From the IMG/VR virus record IMGVR_UViG_3300010354_000568, positions 1 through 25,753 of that record: a stretch of 25,753 nt of DNA. The stretch is one strand, 5' to 3'. The notes beneath the pieces were generated by a model that ran no database searches, had not been told where the DNA came from, and saw only the letters and a program-made list of their open reading frames with translations. Positions 18,700-23,792 of the stretch are shown one piece after another. The first letter of the stretch is position 1. Each line of letters opens with the position of its first letter. Made by a program: the position numbers and the translations under genes. This DNA is from a virus.

Positions 18700-19050
18700 A
18701 TGGCTAAGAAGATAGTAGTCGCGGCACTCCTGATGGCGTTAGTCGTCTGGTCGACCCCGGCAAATTCGTCTGTAGCTTCCTGGTATGGTCCAGGGTTTCA
18801 CGGCCGTAAGACGGCCAGTGGTGAGAGATTTAATCAGTGGGCTATGACTGCGGCTCACAAGACACTGCCATTCGGCACACTCGTGAGAGTGACACATGGA
18901 AAGAAGTCAGTAGTAGTCAGAATAAACGATCGCGGCCCATTCACACCGGGCCGTACCATAGACCTCTCTCGAGGCGCTGCTACAAAGATAGGATGCCTAG
19001 GCGTCTGCAGCGTCAAGATAGAAGTACTAGGAAAGAAGTGGAGGCCGTAA
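18700..19050 (+). CDS. RlpA-like double-psi beta-barrel protein, exported
   Basis: The 116-residue product has a signal peptide (KK, then a hydrophobic run 5-19, ending near ANSS). A complete RlpA/DPBB domain follows: [22 protein letters not shown] (24-45), [33 protein letters not shown] (49-81) and [10 protein letters not shown] (85-94). Family members bind or cleave denuded peptidoglycan glycan strands, and the single-domain phage form would act in the periplasm. The ribosome-binding site is AGGAG. With the L,D-transpeptidase gene 530 nt downstream it forms a peptidoglycan-acting pair outside the usual lysis cassette. Confidence 0.9.
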   Translation: MAKKIVVAALLMALVVWSTPANSSVASWYGPGFHGRKTASGERFNQWAMTAAHKTLPFGTLVRVTHGKKSVVVRINDRGPFTPGRTIDLSRGAATKIGCLGVCSVKIEVLGKKWRP

Positions 19051-19076
19051 CCACTCTAAGAAATCGGTGCGAATAT

Positions 19077-19153
19077 TGCTCGGTAGCACAGCCGGTAGTT
19101 GCGCCTGACTGTTAATCAGGATGTCGTAGGTTCGATCCCTACCCGAGCAGCCA
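19077..19153 (+). tRNA. tRNA-Asn(GTT)
   Basis: Acceptor TGCTCGG/CCGAGCA, anticodon stem CCTGA/TCAGG with loop CTGTTAA (GTT), T arm GTAGG-TTCGATC-CCTAC, G73 and CCA. Confidence 0.95.
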
Positions 19154-19156
19154 ATT

Positions 19157-19310
19157 CAGCGGAGATGGGCTCCGCTGCGTCCCCAGTCGATCGTTGTCGC
19201 CAAGATACGACTGGATATGCCCGGAGAGCGGGTGGTGTCTCTCGATGGCGACCGTCTAGCCCATTAAAATCTACTCCGCGAAAAGGGAGTTGTCGGATGG
19301 CAGTAACCGA
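19157..19310 (+). ncRNA. Structured RNA with possible pseudoknots between tRNA-Asn and tRNA-Ser
   Basis: CAGCGGAG/CTCCGCTG (19157-19164 / 19170-19177) forms an 8-bp hairpin whose loop ATGGG is complementary to CCCAT at 19260-19264. ATGGGCT/AGCCCAT is an alternative 7-bp pairing. CCAGTCG/CGACTGG (19183-19189 / 19208-19214) interlocks with GTCGCC/GGCGAC (19196-19201 / 19247-19252). ACTCC/GGAGT and GTCGG/CCGAC hairpins follow. The only open frame crosses tRNA-Asn and tRNA-Ser and is not credible. Confidence 0.5.
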
Positions 19311-19321
19311 CTATCAGTTTT

Positions 19322-19413
19322 GGAGTGCGTATCTAGCCGGGGATGCTAGCCTGGTCTTGAAAACCAGTGGAACCCGAGAGGGTCAGGGGATCGATACCGC
19401 CACCACTCCGCCA
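19322..19413 (+). tRNA. tRNA-Ser(TGA)
   Basis: Acceptor GGAGTG/CACTCC, anticodon stem CTGGT/ACCAG with loop CTTGAAA (TGA), long class II variable arm with CCC/GGG, G73 and CCA. The T arm (GGGG/CCGC around ATCGATA) is imperfect and lacks the TTC start. Confidence 0.87.
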
Positions 19414-19430
19414 ACTTCATGGAGAACGTC

Positions 19431-19571
19431 ATGACTGAAGCTAAGAAGTGCGGCTGCGGCCGGTCTACCACTGGGTTCTGTACTGGTTGGCACTCGCTGA
19501 CTAATGAGCAGTACCTGGCCAAGTTAAACGAACAGAAGCTGAACGAGAACAAGCAACTCTTGAACGAGTAG
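19431..19571 (+). CDS. 46-residue CDGSH-like Cys3-His protein
   Basis: ATG 19431 follows GGAGAA, and the frame ends at TAG 19569-19571. The N-terminal half contains CGCGRSTTGFCTGWH, that is C-x-C-x7-C-x3-H. It differs by one residue from the C-x-C-x8-C-x3-H iron-sulfur ligand set of CDGSH proteins. The rest (SLTNEQYLAKLNEQKLNENK) is a charged helix. It may bind a 2Fe-2S cluster or zinc. It starts 17 nt after tRNA-Ser and precedes the L,D-transpeptidase gene by 7 nt. Confidence 0.7.
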   Translation: MTEAKKCGCGRSTTGFCTGWHSLTNEQYLAKLNEQKLNENKQLLNE

Positions 19572-19578
19572 GTATAAC

Positions 19579-19995
19579 TTGAAGAAGTTCGTCATGATCC
19601 TCGCCGCTATGCTGACTCTGAGCACCGCGGCAGTCGCTCAAGAGGTCGACATCACGATCGATCTCTCCGAGCAAGAGATGTACGTACAGACTCCGATAGG
19701 TAATGCTCTCTGGCCGGTGTCTACCGGTCGCGAGGGCTATCGAACTCCGGCCGGCATCTTCCAGCCGTATCGCTTGGCCGAGATGCACTACTCCAAGAAG
19801 TACGACGACGCGCCTATGCCGTTCTCGATATTCTTCGAGGGTGGTTACGCGATACACGGCACGTACGACTTGAAGCGACTCGGCCGGCCTGCATCTCACG
19901 GATGTGTGAGACTGCATCCCGACGCTGCTGCAGCTCTTTTCGAGGTCGTCGAGTACTACGGACTAGAGAGCACGGTCGTACGGATCGTGCCATGA
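19579..19995 (+). CDS. L,D-transpeptidase (YkuD domain), exported
   Basis: The 138-residue protein has a signal peptide (MKKFVMILAAMLTLSTAAVA, cleavage near AVA-Q) only if the TTG at 19579 is the start. ATG 19594 would remove the Lys pair, so TTG is preferred. The YkuD catalytic block is complete: AIHGTYDLKRLGRPASHGCVRLHP, with His93, Ser106, Cys109 and Arg111. The enzyme forms 3-3 crosslinks or attaches proteins to peptidoglycan in the periplasm. In a phage it could modify the wall during infection or the virion's entry path. The stop overlaps the next start by ATGA. Confidence 0.92.
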   Translation: MKKFVMILAAMLTLSTAAVAQEVDITIDLSEQEMYVQTPIGNALWPVSTGREGYRTPAGIFQPYRLAEMHYSKKYDDAPMPFSIFFEGGYAIHGTYDLKRLGRPASHGCVRLHPDAAAALFEVVEYYGLESTVVRIVP

Positions 19996-20216
19996 CGAGC
20001 GCTTTCACCTGGCCAGAAGAAGGCTTCAAAGAAGAAGATTTCACATTGGACTTCATCTACGACCTACACGGTCTCGTTGGAATCGACGGTCCCAACGAAT
20101 TTGCAGATATGCTAGTGTTACATGATCTAGATCTGTATAAAGTATTCTGTGATAGATGGAAAGAGTATAACGAATCTGAGTACTGGAAGACTAAAGAACA
20201 AAAGCAACCTTGGTGA
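19992..20216 (+). CDS. 74-residue acidic hypothetical protein ending inside tRNA-Phe
   Basis: ATG 19992 overlaps the transpeptidase stop; an upstream in-frame extension lies in that gene and is rejected. The product (MTSAFTWPEEGFKEEDFTLD, then FIYDLHGLVGIDGPNEFADMLVLHDLDLYKVF) is acidic and largely helical. A second helix carries WKEYNESEYWKTKEQKQPW. No family was recognised. The final codons and TGA stop (20214-20216) lie within the first 13 nt of tRNA-Phe. Confidence 0.75.
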   Translation: MTSAFTWPEEGFKEEDFTLDFIYDLHGLVGIDGPNEFADMLVLHDLDLYKVFCDRWKEYNESEYWKTKEQKQPW

Positions 20217-20279
20217 AGCTGGTGCTCACGTCCGCCTGAAGAGCGGAAGAACTCTGTTCGATCCAGAGAGGTTGCACCA
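20204..20279 (+). tRNA. tRNA-Phe(GAA)
   Basis: Acceptor GCAACCT/AGGTTGC, D arm GTGA/TCAC, anticodon stem TCCGC/GCGGA with loop CTGAAGA (GAA), T arm CTCTG-TTCGATC-CAGAG, A73 and CCA. Its first 13 nt overlap the upstream protein gene, which makes it easy to miss. Confidence 0.92.
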
Positions 20280-20284
20280 TTTAT

Positions 20285-20336
20285 GAACTGGCGTCCTTGA
20301 GACCGTAGAACGTTGCGATACGTAGCCAGTTCACCA
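20285..20336 (+). ncRNA. 52-nt mini tRNA-like RNA with acceptor stem and CCA
   Basis: GAACTGGC (20285-20292) pairs perfectly with GCCAGTTC (20325-20332), followed by A and CCA exactly as in a tRNA 3' end. The 32-nt interior has a GTC-CTTGA-GAC hairpin and CGTA/TACG, but no T loop and no full anticodon arm. It starts 5 nt after the tRNA-Phe CCA. It resembles an acceptor minihelix that could be processed by RNase P or bound by CCA-recognising enzymes. Confidence 0.6.
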
Positions 20337-20350
20337 TTTAGAGAGTAGCT

Positions 20351-20524
20351 ATGAACTACGATCCTAAATTTGCACAACAGATTGCTGAGATCTATAATAG
20401 TTTTGCTGAGAGCCAAAAACGTCTTGAAGTTGAGTTTGAAGCAGCTATATTCAGCGATCTCGAGAGTCTATATGAGACCGATGAAGTTCTAAATAATGTG
20501 AATAGAAATGATGATGACGCCTGA
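20351..20524 (+). CDS. 57-residue hypothetical acidic helical protein
   Basis: ATG 20351 has a GAGAG-type ribosome-binding site 6 nt upstream, and the frame ends at TGA 20522-20524. The product (MNYDPKFAQQIAEIYNSFAE, SQKRLEVEFEAAIFSDLESL) is almost all acidic amphipathic helix, compatible with a short coiled coil, ending in DDDA. No family was recognised. Base composition is more AT-rich than the modification and replication operons, as for the following few genes. Confidence 0.65.
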   Translation: MNYDPKFAQQIAEIYNSFAESQKRLEVEFEAAIFSDLESLYETDEVLNNVNRNDDDA

Positions 20525-20627
20525 ACAACACATCGCACTACTCATCGTGTATCTTCTCACCGGAGCAAGAGACAAAGAAGAGACGGTCGAGAAGATCAGA
20601 TCAGTCGCTAAAGCGCTAATGTGCTGA
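20514..20627 (+). CDS. Possible 37-residue protein
   Basis: ATG 20514 (ATG codons also at 20508 and 20511) overlaps the previous gene in another frame. It runs to TGA 20625-20627, giving MTPEQHIALLIVYLLTGARD followed by a charged helix. The overlap and the close following gene suggest coupled translation. A short hydrophobic segment could be membrane-associated. It is too small to be sure. Confidence 0.45.
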   Translation: MTPEQHIALLIVYLLTGARDKEETVEKIRSVAKALMC

Positions 20628-20638
20628 GGAATAGAAGC

Positions 20639-20860
20639 ATGAGTGACCACTACATCGACATACGTTTAACGGTTGATCAACATACTAATCTATTACACAC
20701 ACTGAATAGAGCGGCAAAACACATGAGACGTCTACAGATGGTATACGTTAAATGTCATGAAAAGTGTTTATGCGACGGGGTGTGTGAAAATCCGGATCTG
20801 TTGTTAGCATCAGAAATAGTCGATGAATTGAAGAAACTTTCAAAAGAAATTCCTAAATGA
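20639..20860 (+). CDS. 73-residue hypothetical protein with Cys/His cluster
   Basis: ATG 20639 follows GAGGA at a suitable distance. The product (MSDHYIDIRLTVDQHTNLLH, TLNRAAKHMRRLQMVYVKC) has HEKCLCDGVCENP in its middle. With the preceding Cys this gives four Cys and a His, suggesting a small metal-binding knuckle. A Leu/Lys-rich helix ends the protein. No family was recognised. tRNA-Met starts 1 nt after the stop. Confidence 0.7.
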   Translation: MSDHYIDIRLTVDQHTNLLHTLNRAAKHMRRLQMVYVKCHEKCLCDGVCENPDLLLASEIVDELKKLSKEIPK

Positions 20861-20861
20861 C

Positions 20862-20937
20862 GCGTCTTGGGGGGTGTTGGCAATCCCACTGGTCTCATAA
20901 GCCGGGCAACCCAGTTCGAAACTTGGAAGACGCACCA
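20862..20937 (+). tRNA. tRNA-Met(CAT), elongator type
   Basis: Acceptor GCGTCTT/AAGACGC, anticodon stem CTGGT/GCCGG with loop CTCATAA (CAT), T arm CCCAG-TTCGAAA-CTTGG, A73 and CCA. A lysidine-modified tRNA-Ile2 reading AUA cannot be excluded from sequence. Confidence 0.85.
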
Positions 20938-20940
20938 ATC

Positions 20941-21014
20941 GCGGGTATGATGTAATGGTAGCCTATCTCGTTGCCAACGAGAATGCGCGAGTTCGATTCT
21001 CGCTACCCGCTCCA
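20941..21014 (+). tRNA. tRNA-Gly(GCC)
   Basis: Acceptor GCGGGTA/TACCCGC, anticodon stem TCTCG/CGAGA with loop TTGCCAA (GCC), T arm GCGAG-TTCGATT-CTCGC, T73 and CCA. Confidence 0.95.
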
Positions 21015-21022
21015 ATTTGAGA

Positions 21023-21529
21023 ATGAAGAACATGTTCTATAAAGAACGCGTCGAGTGGACCAACTCTTTTCTCCTCAAGAACATTCATCTCATAGAGAAG
21101 AATTATAGGCTTCATCCAAATAAAAATCGCTGGGATTGTGATTGTCATGTCATACACGATGATGACATAGATATTGAACGAGTCGATTTTGAATTCTTAA
21201 GACTAGAATATGAGAAGATCGTTTCTAGATTCTGTACGATCAGAGGATTGAAACTCAAGCACATAAGTGACATCTGGTACAATTATTATAAGGTAGGTCA
21301 ATACCAAGAACCACATATCCATGAAGGCGTAGGATACACCGCGGTTCACTATATGATCTACGATCCGGCGTATCACTCCCGCACTGAATTCACTGACCCC
21401 AAGATAGTGAGTCCTGAGATAGAAGAAGGTGATATTCTCTTCTTTCCATCTCATTATGAACACTACGTACCACACAATCAATCTGCTTTTCCAAGATTGA
21501 CAGCAGCATTCACCGTAGTAATCGATTGA
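21023..21529 (+). CDS. 2-oxoglutarate/Fe(II)-dependent oxygenase
   Basis: The 168-residue protein is of the type common in T4-like phages. The metal-binding pair lies in YQEPHIHEGVGYTAVHYMIYD (His98 and His100; the second position is usually Asp). EEGDILFFPSHYEHYVPHNQ provides the distal His, and the 2OG-binding Arg is in PRLTAAFTVV (Arg158). ATG 21023 is preferred over TTG 21017. There is no clear ribosome-binding site and the gene starts only 9 nt after tRNA-Gly, so translation follows tRNA excision or read-through. Possible targets are nucleic-acid bases, proteins or small molecules. A role in oxidising modified bases is conceivable but unsupported by position. Confidence 0.82.
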   Translation: MKNMFYKERVEWTNSFLLKNIHLIEKNYRLHPNKNRWDCDCHVIHDDDIDIERVDFEFLRLEYEKIVSRFCTIRGLKLKHISDIWYNYYKVGQYQEPHIHEGVGYTAVHYMIYDPAYHSRTEFTDPKIVSPEIEEGDILFFPSHYEHYVPHNQSAFPRLTAAFTVVID

Positions 21530-21541
21530 CTAAGTTTGCAA

Positions 21542-22225
21542 ATGAGAGACAACGTGGACACATACATACTGAAGCACGGCACTTCTCAATCACGCCTCCC
21601 ATCGATCTACTCCGAGGGCCTAGTGCCGAGGCGAGACAGAGGGAACTGGTTCAGAGACTCTCACTCCCCCTCGCTCGAGGGCTTCGTATACCTCGCACAG
21701 ACCTACTTCATGGCGGAACTGCATGCTGCTAGGACCGCCATCTTGACTGGCAGCGGCTGCGCCATCGTGGAGGTAGAAGTATCGGAATATCATCTGTATC
21801 CAGACGAGAGCTACTTCACCGATAAGACAGTGCTCTCTAAGCTAGACGTGGCCGCGGCTCAGGATAGAGTCATCTCCAACAGACTAGCCTGGCTAGACTG
21901 CTTGGCCACTCGCTACATGGTATCTCACGAGGGGCCTATCTCTCCGAACAAGATCGTAAACTTACTGACCTTTCCAGTAGAGAAGTCTCTCTATTACGCC
22001 TACGTCAAGAACATGCCGAAGATGGACATCGATCACTTCGACTTAGGCTTCGAGGTTCACACGCGGGCGGCAGACTGGATGAAGTCTCTCGAGCTCGATA
22101 CAGACGAAGTAGAAGTACTCAGGAATCTCGAGATCATTCCGCTCTCCGACTTGTCCAAAGAGAAAGACAGAGAATTTGAGGTGAGGCTGTTCGATCACGA
22201 GATGACACTCGTCTTCAAGGCCTAG
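21542..22225 (+). CDS. Possible ADP-ribosyltransferase-fold protein
   Basis: The 227-residue protein begins TYILKHGTSQSRLPSIYSEGLVPRRD (8-33). This resembles the Y-HGTS....I...GL.P NAD-binding strand-loop of ADP-ribosyltransferase / RNA 2'-phosphotransferase folds. It is followed by SLEGFVYLAQTYFMAELHAA (46-65), typical of the second (vYL....A..yA) block. CAIVEVEVSEYHLYPDESYF fits the next beta-strands. A catalytic Glu is not obvious. The C-terminal half is acidic and helical. ATG 21542 is chosen over TTG 21536; the ribosome-binding site is weak. If enzymatic, it could modify host proteins or RNA, as T4 Alt/Mod proteins do. The call is tentative. Confidence 0.45.
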   Translation: MRDNVDTYILKHGTSQSRLPSIYSEGLVPRRDRGNWFRDSHSPSLEGFVYLAQTYFMAELHAARTAILTGSGCAIVEVEVSEYHLYPDESYFTDKTVLSKLDVAAAQDRVISNRLAWLDCLATRYMVSHEGPISPNKIVNLLTFPVEKSLYYAYVKNMPKMDIDHFDLGFEVHTRAADWMKSLELDTDEVEVLRNLEIIPLSDLSKEKDREFEVRLFDHEMTLVFKA

Positions 22226-22242
22226 TTCTCTTAGTTTTGTAG

Positions 22243-22270
22243 TGTACAATGCTTGCACTCTGGTTATAAT
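22243..22270 (+). promoter_or_regulatory. Promoter TGTACA-16-TATAAT
   Basis: TGTACA (22243-22248) and consensus TATAAT (22265-22270) with a 16-nt spacer, 28 nt before the GTG start of the winged-helix gene. Confidence 0.65.
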
Positions 22271-22297
22271 GCCGGCATCTTTAACATGGAGATAACA

Positions 22298-22612
22298 GTG
22301 GCTAAGAATTCATTTCGTCAAAAAGTCATCAAGTTCGTGACATCCTCCTACACACCTGGTGTGGAGATAAACTCCTCGATCGTAGCGAAAGATATGTGCG
22401 CCGACAGTGGCCGTGTATCCACCATCTTGAGCGAGATGGCCGACGTCGGCATGCTGCGAGTGGCTCGCAAGCGGCAGGCTGGTAAGCGATATCGCTACAC
22501 CTATGCCCTCAAACAAGAATCGAGGCAGGCTCTCCTTCGCACTTACTCCAGCTCCGAACTCATCCAAGAGCTGATGCGGCGCGAGTCCGCCTACATCGCC
22601 AGTTGTCAATAG
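22298..22612 (+). CDS. Winged-helix DNA-binding protein
   Basis: I chose GTG 22298 because GGAG lies at 22288-22291 with ideal spacing. ATG 22286 overlaps that site but is in frame. The 104-residue product has a winged-helix layout: helix (FRQKVIKFVTSSYTPG), turn (INSSIVAKDMCADSGRVSTILSEMADVGML) and basic wing (RVARKRQAGKRYRYTYAL), with a C-terminal helix. It is a likely transcription regulator. Its own TGTACA-type promoter suggests controlled early or middle expression. The TAG stop (22610-22612) overlaps the first two bases of tRNA-Val. Confidence 0.75.
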   Translation: MAKNSFRQKVIKFVTSSYTPGVEINSSIVAKDMCADSGRVSTILSEMADVGMLRVARKRQAGKRYRYTYALKQESRQALLRTYSSSELIQELMRRESAYIASCQ

Positions 22613-22685
22613 CCGGTTAACTCAGAGGTAGAGTACCTGCTTTACACGCAGAGTGTCGGGGGTTCGATTCCCTCACCGGCTACCA
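22611..22685 (+). tRNA. tRNA-Val(TAC)
   Basis: Acceptor AGCCGGT/ACCGGCT, anticodon loop TTTACAC (TAC) in a CCTGC/GCAGA stem, T arm GGGGG-TTCGATT-CCCTC, A73 and CCA. Two nt overlap the upstream stop codon. Confidence 0.94.
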
Positions 22686-22695
22686 TTCTTCGTCT

Positions 22696-22703
22696 ACTAA
22701 ATA
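22696..22703 (+). promoter_or_regulatory. Possible late promoter variant (ACTAAATA)
   Basis: Six of eight bases match TATAAATA (TAAATA at 22698-22703), 36 nt upstream of the membrane-protein start and just after a tRNA. It is a weaker match than the element at 3171. Confidence 0.35.
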
Positions 22704-22739
22704 CTATTGGCTCAATCACGGGCCAGATATGGAGGTAAC

Positions 22740-22922
22740 ATGAATCTCGTATTAGTATTAGTACTCGCCGTCGTGGCGCTGTATTTCCTCTGGAATGCAT
22801 TCAAGGATGGTGCTTTCGATTGGAAGCAAGGAGCAGCCGCGCTCGTAGCAGCAGCCGCTGCCGCTTGGTCATGGATGCACGACGTCCTTGGATCACTTGG
22901 TGGAAGCCTTCCTACTCCCTAA
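22740..22922 (+). CDS. 60-residue small membrane protein
   Basis: ATG 22740 follows GGAGG. The product has two hydrophobic segments: NLVLVLVLAVVALYFLWNAF (2-21) and an Ala-rich AAALVAAAAAAWSWMH (33-48). They are separated by a short charged loop (KDGAFDWKQG), and the tail is Gly/Ser/Pro-rich. The topology is holin-like or that of a small inner-membrane modulator. No family was recognised. A late promoter variant upstream would fit lysis timing, but this is weak evidence. Confidence 0.72.
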   Translation: MNLVLVLVLAVVALYFLWNAFKDGAFDWKQGAAALVAAAAAAWSWMHDVLGSLGGSLPTP

Positions 22923-22929
22923 GTTTTTC

Positions 22930-22963
22930 TCCGCGCTGACCCGTCGCGGATACCCACGGGTCA
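22930..22963 (+). repeat. Two mutually exclusive hairpins
   Basis: TCCGCG/CGCGGA (22930-22935 / 22945-22950) and TGACCCGT/ACGGGTCA (22937-22944 / 22956-22963) share sequence, so only one can form. The 8-bp hairpin is not followed by a T run, so it is not a standard terminator. It could be a switch, an anti-terminator or a processing site before tRNA-Arg. Confidence 0.5.
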
Positions 22964-22976
22964 CCTATTCTTATGA

Positions 22977-23053
22977 GGTCTCGTAGCTCAGCAGGATAGA
23001 GCATCGGTTTCCTAAACCGAGGGTCGCATGTTCGAGTCATGCCGAGATCGCCA
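22977..23053 (+). tRNA. tRNA-Arg(CCT)
   Basis: Acceptor GGTCTCG/CGAGATC, D arm GCTC/GAGC, anticodon stem TCGGT/ACCGA with loop TTCCTAA (CCT, codon AGG), T arm GCATG-TTCGAGT-CATGC, G73 and CCA. Confidence 0.94.
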
Positions 23054-23058
23054 TTTAT

Positions 23059-23118
23059 GCCGGTACCCTTCGCGTGAAGATTGGGCTAAGTTAAAGTGAT
23101 AACCTGAAGCCGGCACCA
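23059..23118 (+). ncRNA. 60-nt mini tRNA-like RNA with acceptor stem and CCA
   Basis: GCCGGT (23059-23064) pairs with GCCGGC (23109-23114; one G-U), followed by A and CCA. Inside, CTTC-GCGT-GAAG is a clear hairpin. The remaining 25 nt have no T loop. It lies 5 nt after the tRNA-Arg CCA and resembles the RNA at 20285 in design but not in sequence. A further hairpin CTAGTCC/GGATTAG lies at 23129-23157. Confidence 0.52.
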
Positions 23119-23162
23119 ACAATATGGCTAGTCCCTCTGCAACATTGTACGGATTAGTCTTC

Positions 23163-23237
23163 AGTCGCTTAGCTCAGTGGTAGAGCACCACGTTGACATC
23201 GTGTAGGTCACTGGTTCGAATCCAGTAGTGACTACCA
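23163..23237 (+). tRNA. tRNA-Val(GAC)
   Basis: Acceptor AGTCGCT/AGTGACT, D arm GCTC/GAGC, anticodon loop TTGACAT (GAC) in a CACG/CGTG stem, T arm ACTGG-TTCGAAT-CCAGT, A73 and CCA. Confidence 0.94.
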
Positions 23238-23241
23238 TTTC

Positions 23242-23318
23242 GCCCCTGTAGCCCAATTGGTAGAGGCAGCAGATTTAGGTTCTGAAGGTTGGGGGTTCGA
23301 GTCCCTCTAGGGGCACCA
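23242..23318 (+). tRNA. tRNA-Leu(TAG), class I variable loop
   Basis: Acceptor GCCCCTG/TAGGGGC (7-66 is G-U), anticodon stem GCAGA/TCTGA with loop TTTAGGT (TAG), T loop TTCGAGT, A73 and CCA. The variable region is about 5 nt; the normal long Leu arm is absent. Confidence 0.87.
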
Positions 23319-23334
23319 TATCATGGAGATGAAA

Positions 23335-23535
23335 ATGAAAGTGAAGATGACTGCAGGCGACGTCTTTAAGATCGCCGAATGGCTCGAGAGTAAAGGTCTG
23401 TATGATAAACGAGATGCTGAAGTCTGCATCGAAACAGATTCTAACAGCGGAATAGGACTCTCACTCGAAGTGAGAGCCACTACTGGAGACCGTGAAGGCG
23501 TCTGGATCGACATGACTGACTACGACAGCTGGTGA
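23335..23535 (+). CDS. 66-residue hypothetical protein
   Basis: In-frame ATGs occur at 23323, 23329 and 23335. The last is preferred because GGAGAT at 23325-23330 serves it; 23323 would add four residues. The product (MKVKMTAGDVFKIAEWLESK, GLYDKRDAEVCIETDSNSGI) looks like an alpha-beta fold. It has a helix, then strands ending in VRATTGDREGVWIDMTDYDSW. No family was recognised. The next gene starts 3 nt after its stop. Confidence 0.72.
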   Translation: MKVKMTAGDVFKIAEWLESKGLYDKRDAEVCIETDSNSGIGLSLEVRATTGDREGVWIDMTDYDSW

Positions 23536-23538
23536 TAC

Positions 23539-23724
23539 ATGAAATACAACACGTGGCTTGAATTCGGAATTATACTCGGTATCTGGACGTTGTTCAACCA
23601 AGTCATCGATGCCTTTACTCTGCAGCTCGGATACCTCGAGTTCCCGAGTATGTGGGCAGGAGTCGTTACCATACTCTTGATCGGTTCTGCTATCGAGATC
23701 GTGCGGTGGTGGCGCAATCGGTAG
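23539..23724 (+). CDS. 61-residue membrane protein ending inside tRNA-Leu
   Basis: ATG 23539 is 3 nt after the previous stop. Two hydrophobic segments are visible: LEFGIILGIWTLFNQVIDAF (7-26) and WAGVVTILLIGSAIEIV (39-55), ending with basic RWWRNR. The last seven codons and the TAG stop (23722-23724) are formed by the acceptor stem and D arm of tRNA-Leu(CAA). Those codons would not be translated from processed RNA. The two membrane spans with a basic tail suggest an inner-membrane protein of unknown function. Confidence 0.65.
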   Translation: MKYNTWLEFGIILGIWTLFNQVIDAFTLQLGYLEFPSMWAGVVTILLIGSAIEIVRWWRNR

Positions 23725-23779
23725 ACGCAGGAGTCTCAAAAACTCTTTGTTGTGGGTTCGATTCCCACCCACCGCACCA
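23703..23779 (+). tRNA. tRNA-Leu(CAA), class I variable loop
   Basis: Acceptor GCGGTGG/CCACCGC, Leu-like D arm (GGTAGACGC), anticodon stem GGAGT/ACTCT with loop CTCAAAA (CAA), T arm GTGGG-TTCGATT-CCCAC, A73 and CCA. The variable region is about 5 nt. The first 22 nt overlap the upstream gene. Confidence 0.9.
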
Positions 23780-23792
23780 TACATAGGATAAC

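Noticed and set aside
19099-19434. 111-codon frame between tRNA-Asn and tRNA-Ser
   Set aside because: It reads through both tRNAs and a folded spacer with no ribosome-binding site.
20220-20279. D-armless tRNA-Phe-like RNA closed by TGGTGC/GCACCA
   Set aside because: Extending upstream gives a normal acceptor GCAACCT/AGGTTGC and a D arm, so this is an ordinary tRNA-Phe beginning at 20204 inside the previous gene.
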